A DNA stretch of 64,000 bases from assembly GCA_018401695.1 (NCBI GenBank), contig JAGYKD010000001.1, positions 1,366,016 through 1,430,015 of the forward strand, read 5' to 3'. The notes under the pieces were generated by a model. It was not told the DNA's origin and did not search any database. It saw only the letters and a list, made by a program, of their open reading frames with translations. Position numbers and translations under genes: made by a program. The stretch is from Flavobacteriales bacterium (GTDB taxonomy: Bacteria; Bacteroidota; Bacteroidia; CAIKAF01). Shown piece by piece: positions 32,658 through 42,264 of this stretch. Within the stretch, counting starts at the first letter, position 1; every line of letters begins with the position of its first letter.

Positions 32658-35600
32658 ATGAAATATTCTGCCCCTCTACTTCGGCCGCAGATGAATACTA
32701 TAGAACAGGGTTTCAATCCCTCAATGGAGGACTTGGAGCAGCTGTTGTTAAGTACAGCTACCATCGGCGGTTTTTATGCGCTTTGGCTTGTATGGGGCAA
32801 AGAAGAGGCACAATCTTTATGGTACTTTGCGCCGGATTGTCCATTAGAAAATGAGCAGGCGAAGCATTTTTTGTTGGCGGGTTTGCAAACTGGGGAGCCA
32901 ATGCCCCTTTGGCTGCAGGAATTGAAAGCTCCAAAGCACCCGTCTAAAATTAACGCAGCCCTTAAACCAAACCTGCATGTAAGCTCTCAGGCTTTTACTT
33001 GTGGTGGTGCCGAAAATCCAGGCTTTTTAGTGGCCTTGTCGGGGCAAGAAATACTGGAGGGGGATTCCGCCAATCATCTCCTAAAGATGGCAGGCCAGCA
33101 GGCGACCCAGCACTTTCGTTGGAGCCGTTTGAATGGCCAAAGTCTTCTGGTGCAAGACCACCTAAAGCGAAGTTTGGCCATGCTGGAAGAAAGCATAGAA
33201 AGCAACCAAATTGGGCTTTGGGAATTGGATATACACACCGGAAAAACCATCTGGTCTGAGCTGGTATATGCCATTCACGAAGTTGCCCCCGGTTTTGACC
33301 ACAACCAATACAATGGGATTGAATTTTACCATCCGGATTATAGAGACACAATTACCAAAGCGCTTGAGGATTGTATACAAAGGAATGAGCGGTTTGATGT
33401 TTCTTGCCTATTGATAACGGCCAAGGGAAACCCACGTTGGGTTCGGGCCACAGGAAGACGTTTGGGCGACAAAGTGCTGGGGAGTTTTCAAGACATAAGT
33501 GCCATTAAAGAGCGGGAATTAAAATTCAGGGGGATATTTGACTCCAGCTTCTCTTTTATAGGCTTTTTAGATACTTCGGGGGTTTTATTAGAAGCCAACA
33601 ACACCTCCATTCGTATGGCGGGCCTTGAGCCTTCTGATGTGCTGGGAAAGTTTTTTTGGGATTGTTATTGGTGGCAAATTTCCAAACAAACTCAAGAAGA
33701 GCTGCGGCAAAACTTCCTTCGAGCCTTGGAAGGGGAAGAAGTAGTGTACGAGGTGGCGGTTTGGATTGCCAATAAAGAGCCTGTGACCATTTTGTTTAGT
33801 TTGAAGCCTGTAAAAGATGAGCAGGGAAAGGTAGCTTATATTATACCCGAGGGCCGACCCATTCAAGAGATTGTAGATACTCGCAGACGCTATAAGTTTC
33901 TTATAGAAGGGACAAATGTGGGCACATGGGAGTGGAATATTCAAACCGGGGAGACCATATTTAATGAGCGCTGGGCGGAAATAATCGGCTACTCTTTGGA
34001 CGAGCTGGGTCCTATTTCCATTGAGGTTTGGTTGTCGCATGCACATCCCGAAGATTTAAAAAAATCTCAAGAACGACTTGAGGCCTGTTTTAGGGGAGAG
34101 ACAGAATATTACGAAATTGAGGCGCGCATGCGTCATAAAAAAGGCCATTGGGTATGGGTAATGGATAGGGGCAAAGTGTTTGAGTGGACAGATGAGGGAA
34201 AGCCTTTAAAAATGTACGGAACACACCAAGACATTACTCCAAAAAAAATGCGGGAGATTGAGGTGATGTATCAACGTGATCTGCTCAGTAGTTTGTTTGA
34301 TTTGGCTCCTTTTGGGATTGTTTTGCAGGACTGCCAAACGGATGTTTTTTTGGATGTGAACCCAAAGCATTTGGAGTCAATTGGCAGCAGCAAACAAGAA
34401 TTTTTAGAAATGCAGCCAATGGCATTGGTTCCCGAAAGCCATGCCCAAACCCAGGCGGAAATGAAGCAATCCATTAAAGAAAATAAGCGTTTTGGTCCTT
34501 TGGCTATGCGCTACTACCGAAAAGACGGCACTACTTTTCCTGCTATTGTGCGGGGTGTTGCTGTGCAAGAAGCCCATGGCAGGGAGTTTTTGTGGTCATT
34601 TATTCAAGACGTTAGTGAAGAGAATGAAACCAAACGGCAACTGGAAGAGACGCTGGAAAGGCTGCATGCCGTAATGCAGGCCAGTACACAGGTCTGTATT
34701 ATGGCCACCGATAGAAATGGATTATTTGATTTGTTTAATCCGGGGGCAGAGGAATTGCTGGGTTATTCTGCCCAAGATGTTTTGGGAAAACAAGATCCGG
34801 AGTTTTTGTTTGATTCCCGGGACATAGAAGCAGAAGAGCAAGCCTTAAGAGAAATAGGGGTGTTTATAAAAGGTTTTAAGGCTTTGGCATTTGGAGCACT
34901 GGCAGGAAAACCCAAGGTAAGAGAATGGCGCTTAAGGCATAAGTCCGGGGCCGGAATTCCTGTGCTAATGTCGATGACTCCGATTCGCGGGGCCTCGGGC
35001 GAGCATGGCCTCTTAGCGGTAGCCTTAGATATTACCGAGCTTAAGAAGGTAGAAACCGAGCTTAAGACCATGCTGGAGATTAGCCAAAAGCAAAACGAAA
35101 GCCTTAAGAACTTTGCGCATATCGTTTCCCACAACCTTAGATCGCATAGCTCAGGCATATTGGGGGTTTTGGGTTTTTTACACGAAGAGCTTCCCGAATT
35201 AGAAACGAACGAGCATTTTTCGCTCATTTCGAACGCTGCAAAAAGTTTGCATCAAACGGTGGAAGACCTGACCGAGGTGGTCAAAATCAGCATGGAGCCT
35301 CAAAGCATTGGCCATGTACTGGTGCATGGCGTGGTTCAGAAGAACTTGGACAGTTTGGTTTCGCAAATTAAAGAGGCAGATATTCGAATAGATGTGCGCT
35401 TGGAACCCTGGTTAGTGGTAAAGGCGGTTCCTGCCTACCTGGACAGCATCGTTTTAAATTTGATTTCGAACGCAATTAGATACGCATCTCCAGAAAGGAC
35501 ATCTTACTTAAATATATATGCCATTGAGCGCAACGACAAGCTGCTTATTTGTTTTAAGGATAATGGCCTGGGTATTGATTTGGATAAATACCGCGGAAAG

Positions 35601-35756
35601 CTATTTGGCTTGTACAAAACTTTTCATGGACACCCCGAAAGCAGAGGCTTGGGCTTATTTATTTCCCATAGCCAAATGGAAAGCATGGGTGGAAGTATTG
35701 AGGTGGAGAGTAAGCCCGGCAGAGGTAGTATTTTTAAGCTTATTTTCCCAAAATGA
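32658..35756 (+). CDS. Orphan PAS-domain sensor histidine kinase
   Basis: About 1032 residues; the ATG at 32691 (MNTIEQGF) is an equally good start. No TM segments, so cytoplasmic. After a ~170-residue N-terminal region come five PAS/PAC modules (about residues 170-285, 290-405, 410-530, 535-660, 665-795), visible from GLWELDIHTG, GTWEWNIQTG, ERWAEIIGYS and repeated 'QDIS/QDIT' PAC ends. A DHp helix follows with the phosphorylated His at residue 825 (HIVSHNLRSHSSG), then an HATPase domain with NLISNAIRYA, DNGLGIDL and GLGLFIS. No receiver domain and no response regulator nearby. Confidence 0.92.
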   Translation: MKYSAPLLRPQMNTIEQGFNPSMEDLEQLLLSTATIGGFYALWLVWGKEEAQSLWYFAPDCPLENEQAKHFLLAGLQTGEPMPLWLQELKAPKHPSKINAALKPNLHVSSQAFTCGGAENPGFLVALSGQEILEGDSANHLLKMAGQQATQHFRWSRLNGQSLLVQDHLKRSLAMLEESIESNQIGLWELDIHTGKTIWSELVYAIHEVAPGFDHNQYNGIEFYHPDYRDTITKALEDCIQRNERFDVSCLLITAKGNPRWVRATGRRLGDKVLGSFQDISAIKERELKFRGIFDSSFSFIGFLDTSGVLLEANNTSIRMAGLEPSDVLGKFFWDCYWWQISKQTQEELRQNFLRALEGEEVVYEVAVWIANKEPVTILFSLKPVKDEQGKVAYIIPEGRPIQEIVDTRRRYKFLIEGTNVGTWEWNIQTGETIFNERWAEIIGYSLDELGPISIEVWLSHAHPEDLKKSQERLEACFRGETEYYEIEARMRHKKGHWVWVMDRGKVFEWTDEGKPLKMYGTHQDITPKKMREIEVMYQRDLLSSLFDLAPFGIVLQDCQTDVFLDVNPKHLESIGSSKQEFLEMQPMALVPESHAQTQAEMKQSIKENKRFGPLAMRYYRKDGTTFPAIVRGVAVQEAHGREFLWSFIQDVSEENETKRQLEETLERLHAVMQASTQVCIMATDRNGLFDLFNPGAEELLGYSAQDVLGKQDPEFLFDSRDIEAEEQALREIGVFIKGFKALAFGALAGKPKVREWRLRHKSGAGIPVLMSMTPIRGASGEHGLLAVALDITELKKVETELKTMLEISQKQNESLKNFAHIVSHNLRSHSSGILGVLGFLHEELPELETNEHFSLISNAAKSLHQTVEDLTEVVKISMEPQSIGHVLVHGVVQKNLDSLVSQIKEADIRIDVRLEPWLVVKAVPAYLDSIVLNLISNAIRYASPERTSYLNIYAIERNDKLLICFKDNGLGIDLDKYRGKLFGLYKTFHGHPESRGLGLFISHSQMESMGGSIEVESKPGRGSIFKLIFPK

Positions 35757-35886
35757 GTTTGGGCTTCATTGATTGCTTAGTTGAGGATGAACCCCTTTAT
35801 GCCTTGAGAGATTGCTGAGGCGCTGCTGTTCGGGAGGCATTCCTTTTTGGATTTCAGGGCCTGGACAAAAAGTAGGAAAAGGGAAG

Positions 35887-36020
35887 GAGATCGTTGCCGC
35901 CTTGCTATTCTGGCGGCGGCCCTTTCCTGACGCTTCGGTCAGCATCTTTGAATCAGGATTAAACACCCTGATGCTTCGGTGAGGCTTATACACTAGAAAA
36001 CAGAACCCGTCAACGGTCTC
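35887..36020 (+). repeat. Dispersed repeat family A, full copy (134 bp)
   Basis: Left end GAGATCGTTGCCGCCTTGCT, internal CCTGACGCTTCGGTCAG palindrome plus a second diverged copy CCTGATGCTTCGGTGAGG, right end CGTCAACGGTCTC. Same order as the copy at 25.4 kb. It lies between the kinase stop and the ABC ATPase stop. Confidence 0.75.
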
Positions 36021-36095
36021 CTAAGGGGTCAATGGGTCAGCGGTTTCATAGAGCGGAAATTGGCGGATCCGGTCAAAGCTATTTCAAGAGGTATA

Positions 36096-36275
36096 TAGCG
36101 CTTCCCAGGGAGCCCCCGGCCGGCACGGAGGCCCTCTTTGCGCTGAGGCCCGGCCTGCTTAGCCGAGGAGGCTTTTTAAAAGCCCCCGCAGGCCTAGCAG
36201 GCCAAGCCAAAGCGCAAAGAGGCCGCAGGGAGGACGGTAAGGTTTAATGCACAATGACCTGGAAGAGGGCGCCTC
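36096..36275 (+). repeat. GC-rich intergenic repeat, family C, copy 7
   Basis: Arms CTCTTTGCGCT and AGCGCAAAGAG are exact complements; outer segments are nearly identical to those of the copy at 27.3 kb. With family A it fills the 542-bp convergent gap. Confidence 0.75.
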
Positions 36276-36298
36276 CCTCAAAAGGCCCTGAGCGCCGC

Positions 36299-36982
36299 TC
36301 AGCTTATGATACGGCCATCGTCCATTTCAATGATTCGGTCGGTTTTGGCGGCAAATTCCATGTCGTGGGTTACCACCAATAGGGCTTGCCCGCGCTCGGA
36401 GGCGAGGTCTCTAAAGATATCGAAGACCAGGTCGCTGTTTTTTCGGTCGAGGTTTCCTGTGGGCTCGTCTCCCATTACAATGAGCGGGTCGTTTATGAGG
36501 GCCCGAGCGATGGCCACACGTTGTTTTTGTCCACCGGAGAGCATGGAAGCTTTTTTTTGTGCCTGGTCGGCAATGCCCAGCATTTGCAAGCGTTCCATAG
36601 CATGTTGTTCTAGTTCTTCGCGACTTTTTCGGGCCAGTTTGAGTCCTGGGAGCATAACGTTTTCCAGTACGCTAAACTCCGACAGGAGATAATGGAACTG
36701 GAACACAAATCCGATGTAGGCGTTGCGGAGGGCGGCCAAAGCTTTAGGGCTTTGGTTGTCTGTAGTTTCGCCACTTAGGCGCAAGGAGCCTTGGTAGTCG
36801 GTGTCCATGGTACTGAGGATGTAAAGCAGGGTGGACTTGCCGCAGCCGGATTTTCCGATAATGCTCACGAATTCTCCTTTTTTTACTTCCAATGAGACGC
36901 CTTTAAGCACTTCTACGGTTACCGGGTCGTGAAAAGTTTTGCGAATGTCTTTGGCCTCCAACACCAATTGGGATGTACTCAT
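36299..36982 (-). CDS. ABC transporter ATP-binding protein (LolD/MacB/DevA type)
   Basis: 227 residues. Walker A GKSGCGKSTL, Q-loop FVFQFHYLLSEFS, signature LSGGQKQRVAIARAL, Walker B LIVMGDEPTGNLD, H-loop VVTHDMEFA. The Q-loop/Walker B wording is that of the mechanotransmitting type VII exporters (LolD, MacB, FtsE). Last gene of a three-gene operon, overlapping the permease by 4 bp. It powers the FtsX-like permease next to it. Confidence 0.95.
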   Translation of the reverse strand: MSTSQLVLEAKDIRKTFHDPVTVEVLKGVSLEVKKGEFVSIIGKSGCGKSTLLYILSTMDTDYQGSLRLSGETTDNQSPKALAALRNAYIGFVFQFHYLLSEFSVLENVMLPGLKLARKSREELEQHAMERLQMLGIADQAQKKASMLSGGQKQRVAIARALINDPLIVMGDEPTGNLDRKNSDLVFDIFRDLASERGQALLVVTHDMEFAAKTDRIIEMDDGRIIS

Positions 36983-38238
36983 TTTCCGCGAATTATGTCA
37001 ACCGGATCTATTTTGCTTGCTTTTTTTGCAGGGAACCAGCCGGCTACCCAAGTAGTTGCCAAGGCGAAGCTAACCCCGGTGAAGTAATATACCGGGTCAA
37101 AGTTCACCGGATAGGTTTTGATGGTAGGCAGGGCTTCGGTTTCAAAGGGGAGCACATCGATGAGGCTGCTGAGGGCATATCCAAAACCAAGGCCCAAAAT
37201 GCCTCCGGATAATCCTATGATCATAGATAATAAAAGGAAGATCCACTGTACATCGCGTCCGGAGAATCCGGTGGCTTTAAGGATAGCGATGCTGTCCATT
37301 TTTTCGTAGATCATCATGTTTAGGATATTGTAAATGCCGAATCCGGCAACGATTAAAAGGGTAATGCTTACCGCATACGAAATAAGGTTTCGAATGGAGC
37401 TTCCGGTGTCAAATTGAGCGTTGGCGGTTTGGATATCGACGGCTTGAGCCCGGTAAACAGAAGCAAATTCTTTGGCAAGTTCGGGTGCGCGGGTTAAGTC
37501 GTGCAGTTTTATTTGGATGTCGGTGAAGTAACCGGCACCTTGTCCGGCAAGTTTTTGGGCTGTTGCCAGGCTTACATAGCTTTGGCTGTTGTCTACTTCG
37601 GCCAGTCCGGATTGGTAAAGTCCCACGATTTTGAGGGTCGCTTTTTCGCCGGTGGCGGAGCTTACTTGCACCATATCCCCCAAATCGGCCAGCATTTTTT
37701 CTGCAATTCCGTAGCCTAGAATTATGCCGTTTTCGACCCTTTTAAGGCCTTCCAATTCGCCTTTTACGATATAGTCCGACACATGATACAGGCGTTCTTC
37801 CTCTGCGGGGTCAATTCCTTGCACCAATCCGGTGATGTCGGTAGTGCCTACGTGGTAAAAGACTTGGCTTTGGGTTTTAGGAGCCACGCCAAAAACCCTT
37901 GGGTCTTGCTTTAGTGCTTCCAGCGCTGCTGCTCCATTGTACAATCCTCTGCCTCTGTCTACCGGTTTAATAGAGCGTTGCATGAGCAGGTGGTTCGAAA
38001 AGTCGGGATGTTGTTCAATGGGTTGTTGTTCCGAGGCTTTTAATTCGTTGTACAGGCGAATGTGAGGAGTTCGGTTTAGGATTAGGCCATCGAGCAAGCC
38101 GTTTAGTCCGGTCATAAAGCCCATTAGGGTAATGAACATGGTAATTCCAAAAGTAACTCCAATGCCTGCAATAATGGATTGCCTTAATCTGGCGGTGAGT
38201 AAATTCCAGGCAATGTATAGCAGCAGCTTGTATTTCAT
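36979..38238 (-). CDS. FtsX/MacB-type ABC transporter permease
   Basis: 419 residues: one N-terminal TM (SIIAGIGVTFGITMFITLMGF), a ~200-residue periplasmic MacB-like domain, then three C-terminal TM segments (SYAVSITLLIVAGFGIYNIL, FLLLSMIIGLSGGILGLGFGY, YYFTGVSFALATTWVAGWFP). It ends with the conserved coupling tail PAKKASKIDPVDIIRG. Start and stop overlap both neighbours by 4 bp. A lipoprotein or lipid exporter permease is likely; substrate unknown. Confidence 0.92.
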   Translation of the reverse strand: MKYKLLLYIAWNLLTARLRQSIIAGIGVTFGITMFITLMGFMTGLNGLLDGLILNRTPHIRLYNELKASEQQPIEQHPDFSNHLLMQRSIKPVDRGRGLYNGAAALEALKQDPRVFGVAPKTQSQVFYHVGTTDITGLVQGIDPAEEERLYHVSDYIVKGELEGLKRVENGIILGYGIAEKMLADLGDMVQVSSATGEKATLKIVGLYQSGLAEVDNSQSYVSLATAQKLAGQGAGYFTDIQIKLHDLTRAPELAKEFASVYRAQAVDIQTANAQFDTGSSIRNLISYAVSITLLIVAGFGIYNILNMMIYEKMDSIAILKATGFSGRDVQWIFLLLSMIIGLSGGILGLGFGYALSSLIDVLPFETEALPTIKTYPVNFDPVYYFTGVSFALATTWVAGWFPAKKASKIDPVDIIRGK

Positions 38239-39329
38239 TGTCCGGGAACTTTGACTGTTTGCCCTTTGCTCAAGCCCTTGGTTATTTGGATGAATTGATA
38301 GTTTTTTAGGCCGGTTTCGACGTCTATGGTGTCTCCGTTTTCCAAGATTACCCGGTTCTTGTCGAGTAGGGCAGCGCGGGGTAATACCAGGGCTTTTTCT
38401 AAGTTTTGCACAATAAGACTGGCCTCCACCGATAGATGGGCATACATAGGTTTGGGGGGCTTATCAAATCCCACTTCCACCCTAAAGGTTCGGCTGCGTG
38501 CATTAAGGATTGGGTGAATGCTTAGGACTTTGCCATTAAACACCTGATCGGGAAAAGCATCCATGCGCAGAATGGCTACTTGTCCTAGGTTTACTCGAGC
38601 AATGTCGTATTCGTCCACATCGAGTTCTACATAGAAACTGTCGGCACTTCCCAGTTCGGCAATGGGGCTTTGTGGCCCCAAATAACTTCCGGTTTCGGGG
38701 TAAATCTGCCATACCATTCCGTCGATAATGCTGCGCAAAACAAATTGACCCTTGGCTTCTTGTTGTTGTTCCCAGCGGCTTTGAGCCAGTTCTGCCTCTA
38801 AGTTCAGTTGGTCTATTAGGCTTTTGTAACGTGCTATGGCCGATAGCCAGGCGGCTTTTGTGTTCTCCATAGAGCTTTGCCTTTGGAGAAGTTGCAGCTC
38901 AGAACCTGCGCCTTGTTCCCAAAGCTTTTGCTGCCTTTGATATAAGTCGGAGTCGTTGACATAGGCTTGCCGAGCAAAGTGTAGGGAGGCTTCGGCCTCT
39001 AGGAGGGCCGAGGAGCCGGGAGCTGCTTTATCTTTGGCATAAATCCATTGTTGCCGTGCTTGGTCTTGGGCCAATCGTGCAGTTTCGGCCTTAAGAATGG
39101 CTATGGTATCTCCGGTCCTTATGCGGTCGCCCGGTGCTACATGCAGACTTTGGAGAATACCGGGAACTTCGGGTACTAGGGTATATTGCTCGGCTGCTAT
39201 TACTTTTCCGGACGCATATACGCTTTCGGTAAGAGGCTTCTCTTGAACCTCCACCCATCCATCCTTGGAATTACAAGAAAGGAGTACACTCAATCCAAAA
39301 ATGAGTAAACTGGGAAGAATATGCTTCAT
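38235..39329 (-). CDS. Periplasmic adaptor lipoprotein (HlyD/DevB/MacA-like)
   Basis: 364 residues with a lipobox (LSVLLSC at ~19). Biotinyl-lipoyl-like half motifs (EVPGILQSLHVAPGDRIRTGDTIAILKAE and FVLRSIIDGMVWQIYPETGSYL) flank a long alpha-hairpin (QARQQWIYAKD...ELAQSRWEQQQE), followed by beta-barrel and membrane-proximal domains. Gene order adaptor-permease-ATPase is that of DevBCA. No TolC gene is adjacent, so the outer-membrane partner must be elsewhere. Confidence 0.9.
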   Translation of the reverse strand: MKHILPSLLIFGLSVLLSCNSKDGWVEVQEKPLTESVYASGKVIAAEQYTLVPEVPGILQSLHVAPGDRIRTGDTIAILKAETARLAQDQARQQWIYAKDKAAPGSSALLEAEASLHFARQAYVNDSDLYQRQQKLWEQGAGSELQLLQRQSSMENTKAAWLSAIARYKSLIDQLNLEAELAQSRWEQQQEAKGQFVLRSIIDGMVWQIYPETGSYLGPQSPIAELGSADSFYVELDVDEYDIARVNLGQVAILRMDAFPDQVFNGKVLSIHPILNARSRTFRVEVGFDKPPKPMYAHLSVEASLIVQNLEKALVLPRAALLDKNRVILENGDTIDVETGLKNYQFIQITKGLSKGQTVKVPGQ

Positions 39330-39337
39330 GGTAAAAG

Positions 39338-39345
39338 CAAAGGTA
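39338..39345 (-). promoter_or_regulatory. -7 box upstream of the exporter operon
   Basis: CAAAGGTA on plus is TACCTTTG on minus, 8 nt before the adaptor ATG, as at der. Confidence 0.5.
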
Positions 39346-39556
39346 AGCCAGTAAGTGGCGAAAAAGGATGATTTTACTCAGTGTTTTCAAGGGTTTCCTT
39401 GGAATATGCTTGGTCAAGGGCTGGGAGTTGGTTAAAAAAACCATGGTTTCCGGAGACATAAGGGTGAGGGATAGAGGTTGCTTGGGGGCAAGTGGGCTGC
39501 CAAACTTGGTAAGCAGCTTTGTTTTTGCTTGCTAAAAAAAATGGCTACATTACCTT

Positions 39557-41482
39557 ATGAAATTTTGGTTCTTAGCGCTTGCCTTTGCCGTTTATATCTT
39601 TTCTTTTGGTCAGCACCCATGCTCCATCAACAAGCAGCAACATGCCTCTGCCTTGGGAGGTGCATTTTTTTCCATTCCCGGCACCGAGTTGTACGATGTG
39701 CACTATGTTCATTTGGATGTAGCCCTTGAGGCCACCGGAAATTATATTCAAGGCAGTGCCGAAACACACGCTCAAGTAATCGGTTGGGTGTTGCCTAGCT
39801 ACAAGGCAGAGCTTATTCCAGACCTAACCATCGACAGCGTTTGGTTGAATGGGCAAAGTGCTGCTTTTAACCGAAACGGAAATGTTTTGGAAGTCCCTCT
39901 TAGTCCACCCTTGGTTCAAGGGTTTGAATTTAAAGTTAAGGTGTTCTACCGTGGGTCGCCCCCGAATTCCGGTTTTTTTAACGGTCTAAGCAACGATCAA
40001 AGTCCAAGTTGGGGAGCAGATGTCACCTGGAGTCTTTCCCAACCTTTTGGGGCAAGAGACTGGTGGCCTGTAAAGCAAAGTTTGCAAGATAAAATAGATT
40101 CTTGTCGGGTTTGGATTACTACCTCCACCGAGAACATGGGCGGATCTAATGGCGTGCTGGAACAGCTTAGCCCGCTTCCGGGAGGAAAGCATAGGTTTGA
40201 GTGGTTGCACAAGCACCCCATCGATTATTATTTGATTTCGGTGGCCGTGGCCGATTACCAAGAATATAACCTAACGGCCAACCCTTCCAATTCCGGCCCG
40301 GTTTTTATCCAAAACTTTGTTTATGACAACCCCCAGTTGATTCCTTATTTTCAGGCAGACATGGATGAAACCGTGGACATGCTTGAATTCTTTAGCGAGA
40401 TTTTTGGACCATACCCTTTTGCTGACGAGAAATACGGCCATTGTATGGCTCCCTTTAGCGGTGGAATGGAACACCAAACCATGACCACTCAAGGTTTCTT
40501 TACCAGAGACTTAACGGCTCATGAGTTAGGTCACCAATGGTTTGGCGACCATGTAACCTGTGCCTATTGGAAAGACATTTGGATAAACGAGGGGTTTGCC
40601 TCCTATTCGGAATACTTGTTTCGAGAGCATTTGGGGGCTATGGCAGACCCGCGGGATTGGATGGATAATGCCCACGACAACATCATGTCTTCTCCCGGAG
40701 GAAGCGTGTATGTGGACGATACCACGAGTGAATCCCGAATTTTTTCGGGAAGGTTAAGTTACGACAAGGGTGCTGCCATTTTGCATAGTCTTCGTTTTGT
40801 GATTAATAACGACTCCCTTTTCTTCTTATCGCTAAGGAATCATTTGCAGGCTTATGGCCAAAGTACCGCCACCGGCGATGACTTTAAGCAGGTGGTAGAA
40901 CAAACCACAGGGCTTAATCTTCAGACCTTTTTTCAACAATGGTATTACGGAGAGGGCTTTCCTAGCTTTTCAGGAAAGTACCAGGTAGACCAAGGGCAAC
41001 TTTTCTTGGAAATAAGCCAGCAAACGAGTGCTCCGCAAAGTATAGCCTGGTTTGAGACCCCATTGGAGCTTGAAATAGAGCGGCCACAAGGCGATACCCT
41101 TATTCGGGTGTTTTTGGATCAACCGGTAAAGTCTTTGTCTGTTCCTTTTTCCGGGACGGTAGATGCCATTCGGTTTGATCCCAATCAATGGCTTATCAAC
41201 CAATCGGGCTCCATAGTAGAAGATGTAAGCCTGGGCCAAGGGGCCTTGGAGGGTGCAACTACTTTAGGCATTTATCCCAATCCGTGCCGAAGCGGGTGCC
41301 GTTTTTTTGCTTCGGACAAGACCGGTCATGGGTATCAATTGATGGATATTCGCGGCAAATTGCTCCGCGAAGGCTACTTAAACCCGGGAGATGTGTTCCC
41401 TGTAGCTCATTTGAGCTATGGAACGTACCTTGTGGTATGGGAGCATGGTCAGTGGCAGTTGTTGGTGCGTCAACCCGAATAA
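39557..41482 (+). CDS. Secreted M1 family aminopeptidase with T9SS sorting domain
   Basis: 641 residues, signal peptide ending IFSFGQ. Exopeptidase-type motif GGMEHQT (GxMEN variant with His for Asn) and zinc site HELGH at residues 322-326 with the third ligand Glu345 (HEXXH-X18-E) are present, so it is catalytically complete. The C-terminal ~75 residues are a type A T9SS domain (LGIYPNPCRSGCRFF...YQLMDIRGKLLREGYL...LSYGTYLVVWEHG), predicting export through the T9SS encoded at 57-64 kb and anchoring by PorU. No partner genes adjacent. Confidence 0.93.
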   Translation: MKFWFLALAFAVYIFSFGQHPCSINKQQHASALGGAFFSIPGTELYDVHYVHLDVALEATGNYIQGSAETHAQVIGWVLPSYKAELIPDLTIDSVWLNGQSAAFNRNGNVLEVPLSPPLVQGFEFKVKVFYRGSPPNSGFFNGLSNDQSPSWGADVTWSLSQPFGARDWWPVKQSLQDKIDSCRVWITTSTENMGGSNGVLEQLSPLPGGKHRFEWLHKHPIDYYLISVAVADYQEYNLTANPSNSGPVFIQNFVYDNPQLIPYFQADMDETVDMLEFFSEIFGPYPFADEKYGHCMAPFSGGMEHQTMTTQGFFTRDLTAHELGHQWFGDHVTCAYWKDIWINEGFASYSEYLFREHLGAMADPRDWMDNAHDNIMSSPGGSVYVDDTTSESRIFSGRLSYDKGAAILHSLRFVINNDSLFFLSLRNHLQAYGQSTATGDDFKQVVEQTTGLNLQTFFQQWYYGEGFPSFSGKYQVDQGQLFLEISQQTSAPQSIAWFETPLELEIERPQGDTLIRVFLDQPVKSLSVPFSGTVDAIRFDPNQWLINQSGSIVEDVSLGQGALEGATTLGIYPNPCRSGCRFFASDKTGHGYQLMDIRGKLLREGYLNPGDVFPVAHLSYGTYLVVWEHGQWQLLVRQPE

Positions 41483-41503
41483 AGAGTATCTAAGGAACGT
41501 ACA

Positions 41504-41740
41504 TCAGCCTAAGGGCTCCATGGTTTTTCTTTTCTTATGCCTACGATACAGCAAATAACCTACAAGGGCAGCGGCCATTACCAAATAGGGGGCAGCCATT
41601 AAGTACAGTATGCCCTCATTGATTCCTACGGCCTTATCTTCCTTGCCTGCCACTTCGCTACACATTACGCACTGGGCAAAAGTCTTACCCGACAAGACCA
41701 AGGAAAAAACAAGAAATAAGCGGCTTTTGATTCTACTCAT
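41504..41740 (-). CDS. 78-residue membrane protein with an exported CVMC motif
   Basis: From the ATG at 41740, which overlaps the DUF420 stop by 4 bp, it encodes a signal-like N-terminus (LFLVFSLVLSGKTFAQ), then CVMCSEVAG, a TM helix (ILYLMAAPYLVMAAALVGYLLY) and a basic tail RRHKKRK. The CxxC is thus placed at the periplasmic face just after the signal. Its translational coupling to DUF420 and SCO genes suggests an accessory role in copper or oxidase assembly; that is inference. A longer frame starting at 41806 would overlap DUF420 and is rejected. Confidence 0.7.
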   Translation of the reverse strand: MSRIKSRLFLVFSLVLSGKTFAQCVMCSEVAGKEDKAVGINEGILYLMAAPYLVMAAALVGYLLYRRHKKRKTMEPLG

Positions 41741-42264
41741 TGCAATCCGTAATAGGGAGCCATCATTAGGTACACCAGCACCCCTGTGGTAGTAACATAA
41801 AGCCAAAGAGGCAAAGCGATGCGCGCAATTTTTCGGTGGCGGTCAAAGCGCTGATTCAATGCCCTTACTAAGGTTACCAATACCAAAGGTACAATAACCG
41901 CTGCCAAAATAATATGACTAATGAGCATAGGATAGTAAAACCAGCCCAGAGACCCTAAATACTTGGCGCTTTCATGGGTGGCATGGTAAGTCACATAGCT
42001 TAACAAAAATAAAACAGAAATGCTAACTGCAGACAACATGAGTTTGCGGTGGAGCTCAAGCTTTTTCTTTTTTATGGCCACCAATCCTGCCACCAAAATT
42101 AAGGTGGTTGTTCCATTGAGAAAGGCATTTAACTTGGGCAAAAAATCAAGGTTTGCTGCCAATTCGGGATTTTTTGGCATAATATATAATATGGCCACCA
42201 CAATGGGTATTGCCAAGGATGCGGCCCAAATGAGTCCTTGGTAAGAGGATTTAGATTTATTCAT
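41737..42264 (-). CDS. DUF420 membrane protein (CtaM-like)
   Basis: 175 residues with five hydrophobic helices (SLAIPIVVAILYIMP, LNGTTTLILVAGLVAI, LMLSAVSISVLFLLSYVTYH, FYYPMLISHIILAAVIVPLVLVTL, IALPLWLYVTTTGVLVYLMM) and conserved histidines in TYHATHES and MLISHIILA. DUF420 includes CtaM, required for heme A/heme-copper oxidase maturation in Firmicutes. Overlaps both neighbours by 4 bp within the oxidase-biogenesis operon. Confidence 0.88.
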   Translation of the reverse strand: MNKSKSSYQGLIWAASLAIPIVVAILYIMPKNPELAANLDFLPKLNAFLNGTTTLILVAGLVAIKKKKLELHRKLMLSAVSISVLFLLSYVTYHATHESAKYLGSLGWFYYPMLISHIILAAVIVPLVLVTLVRALNQRFDRHRKIARIALPLWLYVTTTGVLVYLMMAPYYGLQ

